Origin: Bifidobacterium actinocoloniiforme DSM 22766
GTDB taxonomy: Bacteria; Actinomycetota; Actinomycetes; Actinomycetales; Bifidobacteriaceae
Length of the DNA stretch: 64,000 nt
Reading direction: 5' to 3'
NCBI RefSeq assembly: GCF_001263395.1
Contig: NZ_CP011786.1
Coordinates: 1,116,001-1,180,000, forward strand
Made by a program: the position numbers and the translations under genes
Shown here: positions 9,199 to 17,539 of the stretch, piece after piece
Position numbering within the stretch: position 1 is the first letter of the stretch
Layout: every line of letters starts with the position of its first letter
The notes under the pieces: generated by a model
Told to the model about the DNA's origin: nothing
The model's input: the letters and a program-made list of their open reading frames with translations, nothing else
Databases searched by the model: none

Positions 9199-9273
9199 TG
9201 GCTGGGGTACCTGGACTCGAACCAAGAATGGATGAACCAGAATCACCTGTGTTGCCAATTACACCATACCCCA
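9199..9273 (-). tRNA. tRNA-Gln (anticodon CTG)
   Basis: The minus strand folds into a complete cloverleaf: acceptor TGGGGTA/TACCCCA, a T-arm with a canonical GGTTCGAGTCC loop region, and a seven-base anticodon loop TTCTGGT with CTG in the middle. The 72-base body (9202-9273) is followed by an encoded CCA (9199-9201). It is the second of two tRNA genes downstream of gltX. Confidence 0.93.
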
Positions 9274-9318
9274 ATGGACTCGCGGCAACTGCTTGCAGCA
9301 ATCGCCACCAGACCGTCG

Positions 9319-9391
9319 TACCCCCGACCGGATTTGGACCGGTGTTGGCGCCGTGAGAGGGCGTAGTCCTAGACCGCTAGACGACGGGGGC
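9319..9391 (-). tRNA. tRNA-Glu (anticodon CTC), with unusual T-loop
   Basis: The minus strand gives an acceptor stem GCCCCCG/CGGGGGT with G1-T72 wobble and an anticodon loop CTCTCAC with CTC. The CCA is not encoded. Two positions are unusual: the T-loop reads TCCAAAT, with C where position 55 is almost always T (pseudouridine), and the first anticodon-stem pair (27-43) is A-C. The gene sits 64 bases downstream of gltX, the enzyme that charges this tRNA. Confidence 0.88.
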
Positions 9392-9455
9392 TTACCTATC
9401 CGCCGCGCCATGACCCGGTTCAATGGGCCACGAACACAACGAGTAGAAGTATATG

Positions 9456-10994
9456 TTACCCGAGATTCTGGCGCAAGTTATTCAGCCTTCGGAGTGTCGT
9501 ATCCTTACCGATAATCTCCAGAGACTCGAACAACGGCGGGGACACCCGGCGCCCGGAGACGGCTACGCGCACAGGACCAAAGGCCAAGCCCGGCTTATAG
9601 CCTGCCTCGTCCACCAGGGCCTTGGTCAGGAGCTCGTGCAGGTGCTCTGCCGACCAGTCAGCCTCAGCAACCGGTGTCAGCGCACGAACGGCCAGCTCCA
9701 GGACCTGTCCAGCCGAATCCTTGAGTTGCTTGCGGGCATCGGGGGCTGGCTCGATATAGCCCTCTTGACGCAGCAAGGAGCCGACCATGCCGGAAACCTC
9801 ACCCAGCAGCCGCACGCGCGGCTGGACCAGCGGCGCCGCAGCCGTCAGAACCGTGCGTTCCCGCTCGGTCAAAGCATCCCACGAATCGGCGGAAATCACG
9901 CCGTCACGCTTGAGATACGGAAGGGAGCGGTTCAGGAAGTCCTGTGAATCCAACATACGGATATGCTCCGCGTTGATCGCCGTGGCCTTATCGATGTCGA
10001 AATGGGCCGGATTCGCCTTGACGTCGCGGATGTCGAAGTGCTCGACCAGCTCGTCCATGGAGAAGACATCCCGGTCAGGAGCGATGGACCAACCCAGGAG
10101 AGCCAGGTAGTTAAGCAGGCCCTCGCGGATGAAGCCGTGCTCACGGTGGAGGAAGAGATTGGACTCGGGGTCCCGCTTGGACAGCTTCTTCTTCCCCTGG
10201 CCCATCACATACGGCATATGACCGAACAGGGGCGTGCCCTCGGCGATGCCCAGCTCGGTCAGGTAACGGTAGAGCACCAGCTGGCGTGGGGTGGACGACA
10301 GCAAGTCCTCTCCGCGCAGGACCACATTAATCCGCATCAACGCATCGTCCGTCGGGTTGGTCAGGGTGTAAAGAGGATCGCCATTGGGGCGCACAATCAC
10401 ATAGTCGGGCACCGAACCCGCCTTGAACTCGATCCGCCCGCGAATCAGATCGTCGAAGGCCAGGTCCTCGTCGGGCATCCTGATGCGCAAGGCGGGCTTG
10501 CGGCCCTCGGCCTTGAAGGCGGCCTTCTGCTCTTGCGTCAGATCACGGTCGAAACCATCGTAGCCGAATGCCTTGGGGCGGCCTGCGGCCAAGTTGCGGG
10601 CCTCGATCTCCTCAGCCGTGGAATATGACTCGTACGCATACCCAGCCTCAAGGAGTTTGCCGGCGACATCCCTGTAGATGTCGCCGCGCTCGGACTGGCG
10701 GTAGGGGGCGTACGGGCCGCCCACCTCCACGCCCTCGTCCCAATCCAGGCCCAGCCAACGCATGGCATCCAGGATCTGCTCATAGCTCTCCTCGGAATCA
10801 CGGGCGGCATCGGTGTCCTCGATGCGGAAGACCAGGGAACCGTGAGAGTGGCGGGCCTGCGCCCAGTTGAACAGCGCCGTGCGGACCATGCCAACGTGCG
10901 GGGTACCGGTAGGCGAAGGGCAGAACCTGACGCGCAGGTCCTTGGGCAATTCAGGCTTAACGTTCTTGTCGTGCTCTTGACTCATAGGAACCAT
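9456..10994 (-). CDS. gltX: Glutamyl-tRNA synthetase
   Basis: This class I synthetase attaches glutamate to tRNA-Glu, and in many Gram-positives also to tRNA-Gln before amidation by GatCAB. The HIGH-type motif appears in [20 protein letters not shown] near residue 25-40 and the KMSKS-type motif as [11 protein letters not shown] near residue 270. At 512 residues it is close to the family's usual length. The start at 10994 gives an N-terminal MVPMSQEH; an internal ATG three codons later is an alternative. The two tRNAs downstream are its likely substrates. Confidence 0.95.
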   Translation of the reverse strand: MVPMSQEHDKNVKPELPKDLRVRFCPSPTGTPHVGMVRTALFNWAQARHSHGSLVFRIEDTDAARDSEESYEQILDAMRWLGLDWDEGVEVGGPYAPYRQSERGDIYRDVAGKLLEAGYAYESYSTAEEIEARNLAAGRPKAFGYDGFDRDLTQEQKAAFKAEGRKPALRIRMPDEDLAFDDLIRGRIEFKAGSVPDYVIVRPNGDPLYTLTNPTDDALMRINVVLRGEDLLSSTPRQLVLYRYLTELGIAEGTPLFGHMPYVMGQGKKKLSKRDPESNLFLHREHGFIREGLLNYLALLGWSIAPDRDVFSMDELVEHFDIRDVKANPAHFDIDKATAINAEHIRMLDSQDFLNRSLPYLKRDGVISADSWDALTERERTVLTAAAPLVQPRVRLLGEVSGMVGSLLRQEGYIEPAPDARKQLKDSAGQVLELAVRALTPVAEADWSAEHLHELLTKALVDEAGYKPGLAFGPVRVAVSGRRVSPPLFESLEIIGKDTTLRRLNNLRQNLG

Positions 10995-11051
10995 TGTGCC
11001 CCGGCAACCCGACGTTGGCCGGCCGCTGGCCGGGACCAGCCAAGCGCCCGC

Positions 11052-11783
11052 TCAGCCCCTGGCCTGCTCCTGCTGTCTGTCCTTGCTGTAGTGCTCGGGG
11101 ATGAAACGGGTCTGGTCATGAAGCTTGGGCCAGATGACGACCTCGCCGGCCCGAAGCGAGCGCGGCACGTCGATGATGCGCTGGTTCGAGGAGCCCCGGA
11201 ATTGCAGGAGGGAGTTCTTCTTCGTGTCGATATAACGGCCGTCGACCAACACGTCCACGTACGACAGGAGCTCCGCCTTGTCGGGGGTCTCCCCAGGGCG
11301 CATGAGCTCCTCCCAGGTGTATCCGGTCCAGCACCAGATGTCTTTGCCATGGCCGAACTCCTGCCGCACCCGCCGCGCCAGCCTGAGCAGCATAGGAGTG
11401 TTGAGCAGGGGCTCACCACCCAGGAACGTGACGCCTTGAACGTAGGAAGGGGCCAGGTCTCGGATGATGCGGTCCTCCAACTCATCCGTGTAAGGCCGCC
11501 CCGCCTGAAAGTCCCAGATGGAAGCGTTGTAGCAGTTCTCGCAGCGGAAGGGGCAGCCGGAGACATAGATGGAGCAGCGGATGCCCTCGCCATCGGTCAT
11601 GACGAGAGGCTTGTAATCAGCTACGATGCCCCTGCTGAGCTTGCGGCCATCCCACTGCCCCGCCTTGGGATTGTTGGTCAGTTCGCTGGGCACGCTTGGG
11701 CCACGATCGTTCTCGTCCGGGGCGAAATCCCGGTGAGAGTTCTTCGCCGGGTCCTTGGTGGCGGTGAAACCTTCGGACATCAT
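11052..11783 (-). CDS. nrdG: Anaerobic ribonucleotide reductase activating protein
   Basis: NrdG is a radical-SAM activase that uses S-adenosylmethionine and a 4Fe-4S cluster to put the glycyl radical on NrdD. The cluster motif CxxxCxxC is visible as CPFRCENC, followed by YNASIWDFQAG, and the later TFLGGEPLLN block is the SAM-binding GGE motif. The chosen ATG at 11783 gives 243 residues and has AGGAG six bases upstream; a longer in-frame opening to 11840 lacks a ribosome site. The gene lies 127 bases after nrdD in the same direction. Confidence 0.93.
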   Translation of the reverse strand: MMSEGFTATKDPAKNSHRDFAPDENDRGPSVPSELTNNPKAGQWDGRKLSRGIVADYKPLVMTDGEGIRCSIYVSGCPFRCENCYNASIWDFQAGRPYTDELEDRIIRDLAPSYVQGVTFLGGEPLLNTPMLLRLARRVRQEFGHGKDIWCWTGYTWEELMRPGETPDKAELLSYVDVLVDGRYIDTKKNSLLQFRGSSNQRIIDVPRSLRAGEVVIWPKLHDQTRFIPEHYSKDRQQEQARG

Positions 11784-11910
11784 CACATTCTCCTCTCCCC
11801 CGCCCGCCCCGCGCCAGCGGGCCCACACCAGGCAAGGCAATCGCGGGCCGCCGTCCCTGGCTGCACCCGCGATCCCTTACTGCCTTGATTATTCTTGAAG
11901 CGCCGACCAC

Positions 11911-14325
11911 TCACTCCTCGACGTTGTCGAACCACTCCTTGGTGGAACCGTCCTTGAGCACCACATGGCCGGTCTGCCCTTCCATGTGCTTGACCCTATG
12001 GGCGATCTCCTCGTGACGGCCGTGGACCATAGGCCTCTGGATCGGATTGCCCAGGTAGCCGCAGGTGCGCTTGGTCACGTTTGACTTCTCCGGGTCGTCA
12101 TTGCCGCATTCGGGGCATTTGAAACCCTCTTCGGTGGGTTCGAAGTCACCCTCGTAGCCGCAGGCGAAGCAGTGGTCGATGGGCGTATTGGTGCCCAAGT
12201 AGCCGATGCCGATGTCGTATGCGTAGTCCCAAACCGCCTCAAGGGCCTTCGGGTTGGGCTGGAGGGAGGGGAACTCGCAGTAGTTGATGAATCCGCCCGA
12301 AGCCAGGTAGGGGAAGTCGCGCTCGTAGGAGAGCTTCTCCATAGGGGTGGGACGCAACCAGACCGGGTAGTGGAAGGAGTTGGTGTAGAAGTCGTGGTCG
12401 GTGACGCCCTCAACCTTGCCGAACTTCTCCTGATCCAGCCGGCAGAAGCGGTCGGTCAGGGACTCGGCCGGCGTGGAGTAGACGGAGTAGTGGTAGCGCT
12501 CGGCCTTCTCCCACTGCTTGCACAGTTGGTTCATCCGCCGCACGATGGAAAGGGCGAACTCCTTGCCTTCCGGGTCCCAGGAGTGGTCCTGCATCCAATC
12601 CTTGCCATAGAAGACCGCCGTCGCCTCGTACAGGCCGATGTAGCCCAGCGAAATCGTGGCGCGTGAATCGCGGAAGAGGGTATCGACCGAGTCGGTGGGC
12701 TTCAAACGGCCGAAGGCACCGTACTGGTAGAGGGTGGGCGCGTTGATGGGAGTGGCTTGCTTGCAACGCATGATGCGGAACTGCAGGGCGTGGTGGGCCA
12801 CCTCCATACGCTGGTCGAAGAGCTTCCAGAAACGGTCCTTGTCGCCGCGCGATTCCAGGGCGATGCGCGGGATGTTGACGGTGACGACGCCCAGGTTCAT
12901 GCGACCGTCCTCCTCATCCTCGCCGGTCTCGGGGTTGACCCAGCCCTGGAGGAAGGAACGGCAGCCCATAGGGGCCTTGAAGGAACCGGTGATCTTGATC
13001 AGGTTCTCGTAGAAGACGACATCCGGGTACATGCGCTTGGTGGAGCATTCGAGCGCGAGCTGCTTCATGTCGTAGTTGGGATCGCCCTCATCCGCGTTCA
13101 GGCCGTGCTTGATCGTGAAGACCAGCTTCGGGAAGATGGCGGTATGGCGGTCCTTGCCCAGACCACGGATGCGGATAAGGAAGATGGCGCGCTGGATCTC
13201 CCTGGCGAACCAGGAAGTGCCCAAGCCGAAGCCTACCGTGACGAACGGGGTCTGACCGTTGGAGACGCGGTTGGAGTTGATCTGGTACTCCATGGTCTGC
13301 ATGGCGTCGTAGATGTTCTTGCGGGTCAGGATCTTCGCATAGACCTGGCGAGCGCGCACAATGGCCGGCGCATCCAGGTCGAAGGGGGCGTCCTCGCCGA
13401 TTGGGGGGCGGTCGTCCATGTGAATCCAGTCGGATTCGCGGGCCTTGAGGCCGCGGACCACCTCCCGGGCCAGTTCAATGGGCTCCTCGTCCGGCAGGAC
13501 GGCTTCGGCCATCTTGTAATTCTTCTCGTAGTCCAGCTTGGCGTACCGTTCCAGCATTTCATCGGCGCGGTTGACGGTCTGGCCGCCGTACTGGGAACCG
13601 GCGATGTCCTTGATGATCTGCGTGATCTGCGTGGCCGCCGTGCCGATGGACTTGGGGGAATCCATCATCGCGTTGCCCAGCTCGAAGCCGTTGGCCAGCA
13701 TGTCCCCGAAATTAGGCAGGGAGCAGTTGGTCTCGGCGGTGAACGGCGAGTAGTCGGCGTCATGGAAGTGGATGTCACCCTTCAGGTGGGCGTTGGCCAC
13801 GTCCTTGGGCAGCATCTTCAGGGCCGAGGCCTTGGAGACCGCGCCGGCCAGCAGGTCGCGCTGGGTGGCGTAGACGTTGGCGTCCTTGTTGGCGTTCTCC
13901 CGCACCAGCGACTCGTCCTTCGAGGTGAGCCTGTGGACGGCCTCATTCACATCGGTGGCCTTGGCCCGTTCGATGTCGCGGCTCAGGCGATAGGAGGTGT
14001 AGGCTCGGGCGATGTCGTAGTAGTGGGCGTTGACCAGGGCGTGCTCGACCAGAGTCTGGATATCCTCAATCTTGACCGGGTTGGTGTAGCGGTCGCGAAT
14101 CTCCGACTCGACCGACAGGGTCATGGAGCGGATCGCCTGCTTGACCTTGGGGTCGATTTGAGTGTTGACATCCTTGAATGCCGCCTCGACGGCGTGCATG
14201 ATGTTGATGGGGTCGAAATCGACGATGCGGCCGTCCCGCTTCTCCACCAGGATGCCATCAACGGCGTTGGACGTCCCCAGGACCTTGCTCCCCTGCGTCC
14301 GATCCGTCATCACCTGCGTATCCAT
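11911..14325 (-). CDS. nrdD: Anaerobic ribonucleoside-triphosphate reductase (class III)
   Basis: NrdD makes deoxynucleotides from ribonucleoside triphosphates without oxygen, using a glycyl radical. The 804-residue protein begins with an ATP-cone allosteric domain (VEKRDGRIVDFDPINI near residues 28-45). The glycyl-radical motif CGYLGNP is near residues 755-761, with Gly 756 as the predicted radical site, and two CxxC pairs just before it (CFACG and CPECG) form the zinc site. It is paired with nrdG downstream and is preceded by two NrdR-type boxes, so control by the NrdR repressor is likely. Confidence 0.96.
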   Translation of the reverse strand: MDTQVMTDRTQGSKVLGTSNAVDGILVEKRDGRIVDFDPINIMHAVEAAFKDVNTQIDPKVKQAIRSMTLSVESEIRDRYTNPVKIEDIQTLVEHALVNAHYYDIARAYTSYRLSRDIERAKATDVNEAVHRLTSKDESLVRENANKDANVYATQRDLLAGAVSKASALKMLPKDVANAHLKGDIHFHDADYSPFTAETNCSLPNFGDMLANGFELGNAMMDSPKSIGTAATQITQIIKDIAGSQYGGQTVNRADEMLERYAKLDYEKNYKMAEAVLPDEEPIELAREVVRGLKARESDWIHMDDRPPIGEDAPFDLDAPAIVRARQVYAKILTRKNIYDAMQTMEYQINSNRVSNGQTPFVTVGFGLGTSWFAREIQRAIFLIRIRGLGKDRHTAIFPKLVFTIKHGLNADEGDPNYDMKQLALECSTKRMYPDVVFYENLIKITGSFKAPMGCRSFLQGWVNPETGEDEEDGRMNLGVVTVNIPRIALESRGDKDRFWKLFDQRMEVAHHALQFRIMRCKQATPINAPTLYQYGAFGRLKPTDSVDTLFRDSRATISLGYIGLYEATAVFYGKDWMQDHSWDPEGKEFALSIVRRMNQLCKQWEKAERYHYSVYSTPAESLTDRFCRLDQEKFGKVEGVTDHDFYTNSFHYPVWLRPTPMEKLSYERDFPYLASGGFINYCEFPSLQPNPKALEAVWDYAYDIGIGYLGTNTPIDHCFACGYEGDFEPTEEGFKCPECGNDDPEKSNVTKRTCGYLGNPIQRPMVHGRHEEIAHRVKHMEGQTGHVVLKDGSTKEWFDNVEE

Positions 14326-14421
14326 AATCCTCGCCCTTCCAAGCCGCGCTGAGACACCCGCGCTTACTCACAAACCACATCTGCGTCATTTCCCGCAGCA
14401 TCCCCAGCCTAGCACGGAAAA

Positions 14422-14437
14422 GCACAATATCTAGTGA
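14422..14437 (-). promoter_or_regulatory. NrdR box 1 upstream of nrdD
   Basis: The sequence GCACAATATCTAGTGA closely fits the NrdR consensus (acaCwATATaTwGTgt-like). Its core starts 31 bases from the core of the second box, about three helical turns, which is the usual spacing for cooperative NrdR binding. It lies about 100 bases upstream of the nrdD start. Confidence 0.75.
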
Positions 14438-14452
14438 AAAACGAAAAAACCA

Positions 14453-14468
14453 TCACTATATCTAGTTT
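14453..14468 (-). promoter_or_regulatory. NrdR box 2 upstream of nrdD
   Basis: The sequence TCACTATATCTAGTTT is the partner of the box at 14422-14437, with the same ATATCTAGT core on the same face of the helix. Pairs like this repress ribonucleotide reductase operons when dATP is high. Confidence 0.72.
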
Positions 14469-14629
14469 CTCATGGAATTACGGGAGCAAGCTCACAGCTT
14501 ATGGCTACGCTCAGACAGAGCCCGGAAGCGCAAGATGGCGCACGTACCGAGCCGGCACCCCGACAGCCTCCGAACCCGACACGCGCACCCGACACCGCCC
14601 TCATCCTCGCACCCCCACCAAGACCAACC

Positions 14630-14640
14630 GGGGGGGGGGG
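14630..14640. repeat. Homopolymer G tract (11 G)
   Basis: Eleven G in a row lie in the spacer downstream of the MBL-fold gene and about 160 bases upstream of the nrdD boxes. No promoter element was recognised next to it. Confidence 0.95.
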
Positions 14641-14713
14641 CAACACACGCACCGAGCCGGAGCCCCACCCGAAAGAGCGGGACACCGGCTCGGCTATAGC
14701 AAATCGGACCTCA

Positions 14714-14733
14714 GGCGGCCGCGCGCGGCCGCC
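14714..14733 (-). repeat. Perfect GC palindrome after the MBL-fold gene
   Basis: Twenty bases read the same on both strands (GGCGGCCGCG and its complement). It lies 14 bases past the stop codon of the minus-strand MBL-fold gene. It could act as a transcript-end hairpin, but there is no T run after it, so this is uncertain. Confidence 0.4.
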
Positions 14734-14746
14734 GGCGGACCCGGAA

Positions 14747-15595
14747 TCAGAACTCAGTCACCATGCCATCGTAAGAGGAGATGAAGCCCTCCTTGACGGC
14801 GGCGGCTTGCATCTGCTCATAGGTAGCCAGACCGTTGTGGGAGAAGTGGTTGGCTACGAAAATCGTGCTATCGTCAGCCAGCCCCATTTCGACCATGCGG
14901 TCCCGGACCTTGAGATTGTCGGCGAAGTTCATATGCACATCGGACTTGATGGGTTCCAGGGCGTGCGTGCAGTCAAGCGAAACATAGTCGTACTTGAGGC
15001 CGGCGTCCTCCATGTCCTTCCATGCCGACTCATAGAAGGGGGCGGTGTCATGGGCGTAGAGCAGGGCCTTCTCGCCATCGGTGATGCCGTAGAAGAGGCA
15101 GTCCCCAAAGTGGTGGCCGTGCTTGGCCTCGAAAGCGTGGACCGTGTACTCCTTACCGTTGGACGCCGTCACCGTGACCGCATCGCCAGGGTGCAGGCTG
15201 TGATAGGTCAGCCTGGAGTAGTCGTAGTGCTCCTCCAGGAAGAAGGCGCGCTCATAGAAGCCCTTCACCGTCTCCGAGCCATACACATCCATATGGGTGG
15301 GGTTGTCATTGGCATACCAATCCATCCTGTAAGCCAAGTCCTCGCCGTAGAAGTGGTCGGAGTGCCAGTGGGTGATGAAGAGGGTGGTGATGCTAGGCAG
15401 ATCGAAGTGCTCATCCACGAAGTGGTGGTAAGTGTCCCCCGGGAAATCCAGAAGAAGGGAATCGTCCACCAAGGCCTGGGACTGGGTGCGAATCTCCTTG
15501 CCGCCCACCTCACTGGCGTGCTTGCACAGGTCGCACATGCAGAAGATACCGGGAATGCGTTCGGCCGCCGCGGTTCCAAGATGTTGCAATTTCAT
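14747..15595 (-). CDS. MBL-fold metallo-hydrolase, PhnP-like
   Basis: The 282-residue protein is a metallo-beta-lactamase fold hydrolase. The metal motif HxHxDH is visible as THWHSDHFYGEDL near residue 77-90, with a later His/Asp in YAHDTAPF. An N-terminal CDLCKHA segment resembles the zinc-finger-like CxxC of PhnP phosphoribosyl cyclic phosphodiesterases. A strong AAAGGAG precedes the ATG by seven bases. It is 78 bases downstream of an MFS gene in the same direction and they are probably co-transcribed. The substrate is unknown; a phosphodiester or phosphonate breakdown product is possible. Confidence 0.75.
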   Translation of the reverse strand: MKLQHLGTAAAERIPGIFCMCDLCKHASEVGGKEIRTQSQALVDDSLLLDFPGDTYHHFVDEHFDLPSITTLFITHWHSDHFYGEDLAYRMDWYANDNPTHMDVYGSETVKGFYERAFFLEEHYDYSRLTYHSLHPGDAVTVTASNGKEYTVHAFEAKHGHHFGDCLFYGITDGEKALLYAHDTAPFYESAWKDMEDAGLKYDYVSLDCTHALEPIKSDVHMNFADNLKVRDRMVEMGLADDSTIFVANHFSHNGLATYEQMQAAAVKEGFISSYDGMVTEF

Positions 15596-15673
15596 AATTG
15601 AACTCCTTTTCTCACTTTCAGGAAAACTGGCTGGGAAGGAAAGGGAGGGGCTTCCACACCCTCCCTTATGCCC

Positions 15674-16978
15674 TCAGACCTCGATGCCTGCGGCCTCTTC
15701 CAGGCGCCGTTGCTTCATGATCACCCTGTTGCCGAAGGTGCATGCCACGATTCCGACCAGGCTGAAAGCAGCCAGCATGATGAAGATGATCTTGTAAGCG
15801 GTGCGGGTGTCAAAAGCATCAATGATGGCACCGAACAGGGGGTAAGCGAAGAACGAGGGGCAGTAGCCGATGAAGGAAGCGATCGACATGGCCGTGGCGG
15901 AAATGTCGGAGTCCACGCCGCTTTCACCGATTGGCGCATAGTAGACAGCCCTGAGCGCCACGCAAATGAATGTGACAGCGCAGCAGAGCACCACGACTGG
16001 CAACATCCAGCTCGACGTACGTGGGGTCATGACGATGCACACGCAGATGACGGCAACGATGACGTAGAGCAGGGTCATCCACTGGGGGGTGGTCTTAAAG
16101 CGCTTGGTGGCCAGAACGCCAGACAGGGCCGCGGCGATTAGACCGACCAGACCCGAGTTGACGGTGCCGAACAGGCCGGCGGCCGCATCGGAAAGGTGGA
16201 AGGAGTTCTGGACGAAGGGCAGGAAGTAGGTGTTGGCCGCAACGTAGATCAGGTAGGTGGCCGCCGCGCCGAAACCGGTGGTCCAGACGATCGGCAGCTT
16301 CATGGCCTTAAGCACCATGGACACGCCGTTACGATCCTGCTTGTGGTCCTTCTCATCCTTCTGATCGTGCATGAAGTCCTTGGGAATGAACTTCAGCACC
16401 ACGAACGAGTACAGCATCATGAAAATCGGGTAGATGGTCATGGAGAGCCGGGCGCCGAAGAGGTTGGAACCGCCGACGGTGAAGAGGAAGAGGGTGAACC
16501 AGGTGATGATCAGCCCCATGCCGGAACGGATGGCTTCCTGGACGCTGAAGGCAGCGGCCTGCGTTTTCTCTGTGGCCAGGCCCTTGGTCGACTTCTGAAT
16601 GGTGGGCCAATAAATTGCGTCACCGAAGAAACCATAGGCGGCGAAGGCCACTACCAGGAACCAGTAGGGAAGATTGGGGACCAGGCCCAGGATGAGGGCG
16701 AAAATGCCGTAGCCCCACAGGTCGACGGCGATCAGCTTGCGGATGGGCAACAAGTCCTGGAGCCAGCCCAGGAGCGCGTATCCGAAGATCTGCACGAAAC
16801 CGATCAACCCGAGCAGGAAGCCTAGTTGCGCGTTCGAGACGCCCAAGGCGTGCCTGAAGGGTTCGTATATAACGCTTTTAATACTGGACCACCAGTAAAT
16901 GGAAGTGGAAAACGTAATGACCAAGAACAGACCGAATCGATGTTTATCCATCCCCAGGTAGTTCAACAGCACTCTCAT
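15674..16978 (-). CDS. MFS transporter, YihN-like
   Basis: The protein has about twelve hydrophobic helices and looks like the YihN-type branch of the major facilitator superfamily (N-terminal SIYWWSSIKSVIYEPFRHALG and LGLIGFVQIFGYALLGWLQD). A hydrophilic loop rich in Asp and Lys (DQKDEKDHKQD) divides the two halves. I chose the ATG at 16978 (434 residues), which begins directly before the first helix; a longer frame to 17098 lacks a start signal and has no membrane character. It probably imports an organic anion handled by the MBL-fold enzyme that follows; that link is inference. Confidence 0.75.
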   Translation of the reverse strand: MRVLLNYLGMDKHRFGLFLVITFSTSIYWWSSIKSVIYEPFRHALGVSNAQLGFLLGLIGFVQIFGYALLGWLQDLLPIRKLIAVDLWGYGIFALILGLVPNLPYWFLVVAFAAYGFFGDAIYWPTIQKSTKGLATEKTQAAAFSVQEAIRSGMGLIITWFTLFLFTVGGSNLFGARLSMTIYPIFMMLYSFVVLKFIPKDFMHDQKDEKDHKQDRNGVSMVLKAMKLPIVWTTGFGAAATYLIYVAANTYFLPFVQNSFHLSDAAAGLFGTVNSGLVGLIAAALSGVLATKRFKTTPQWMTLLYVIVAVICVCIVMTPRTSSWMLPVVVLCCAVTFICVALRAVYYAPIGESGVDSDISATAMSIASFIGYCPSFFAYPLFGAIIDAFDTRTAYKIIFIMLAAFSLVGIVACTFGNRVIMKQRRLEEAAGIEV

Positions 16979-17539
16979 GGCACCGCACCATCCTCTTCGA
17001 TAGGAACTCTTCTCCGCAACAGCGACATTGCTTCGCCACCACGAGTGAATATGACAATTCCGAGATAAATCATCGTAAGGCCAACGAAAACATCTCACTG
17101 AGGCATGAAATCAGTCTAACCTCCTCACGTTTGGTTTACAAACCGATAATTTCACATGATGCACCGGTTCGAGACCCAAGCCGCCGAAACAGCTAGGCCC
17201 AAACAAGCGCCCAGGCACTGGCGCACCTGGCTTGGAAGGTCCTGCCCAATCCCCTGTCCGATCCACACCCCTATGTCCCTGAACAGCCACGACTTCCCGG
17301 CGAGTCTCGCAGGGAGCGACCCTTGGACGCGCCTATCTCCTGCCTTGAACCTATACTGGATGCAGCTTCGCGCGGTTGGTGGCAGCAGCCGCGTGCCCCA
17401 AGGATTCAGGCAGGCGAGCGTCCCATCAGCGGGCCGCCCGCCGGCGATTCGGCAACTCGCGCGGGCTCCTCACCTTCCCGACCAGCGACCCGGAATCGCG
17501 TACACGCGCTGCAAGCGCGAAAGGCAAGGTGATGGGCCA
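16979..17539. other. Divergent intergenic region, no gene recognised
   Basis: This 561-base space separates the minus-strand MFS gene from the plus-strand ABC binding protein. Open frames here are in-frame extensions of the neighbours and show no signal peptide, helix or motif. I looked for a TPP riboswitch because the next gene resembles a thiamine-precursor binding protein and did not find its conserved blocks. It holds one short inverted repeat (17133-17144). Confidence 0.5.
17133..17144. promoter_or_regulatory. Short inverted repeat, possible operator
   Basis: GGTTT-AC-AAACC forms an inverted repeat in an A/T-rich part of the divergent region, about 155 bases upstream of the MFS start. 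It has the size of a LacI- or GntR-type half-site pair. No regulator gene is next to it. Confidence 0.3.

Larger units (their letters stand above)
14469..14746. other. GC-rich spacer between nrdD promoter and the MBL-fold gene
   Basis: This stretch has no credible gene. It contains a G11 tract (14630-14640) and a perfect 20-base palindrome (14714-14733) just beyond the stop of the MBL-fold gene. Several frames are open but they are of Pro/Arg/Thr-rich low-complexity composition with no start signals. Confidence 0.5.

Noticed and set aside
8175-9356. Plus-strand frame opposite ndh that runs into both tRNA genes
   Set aside because: It overlaps a certain gene and two tRNAs and has no start signal.
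12757-14352. Plus-strand open frame of 531 codons opposite nrdD
   Set aside because: nrdD is certain on the other strand; the antisense frame is a GC-rich shadow with repetitive Val/Gly/Asp composition.
17100-17539. TPP riboswitch upstream of the ThiY-like gene
   Set aside because: I looked for the CTGAGA and ACCTGATCTGG-type blocks and did not find them in order.
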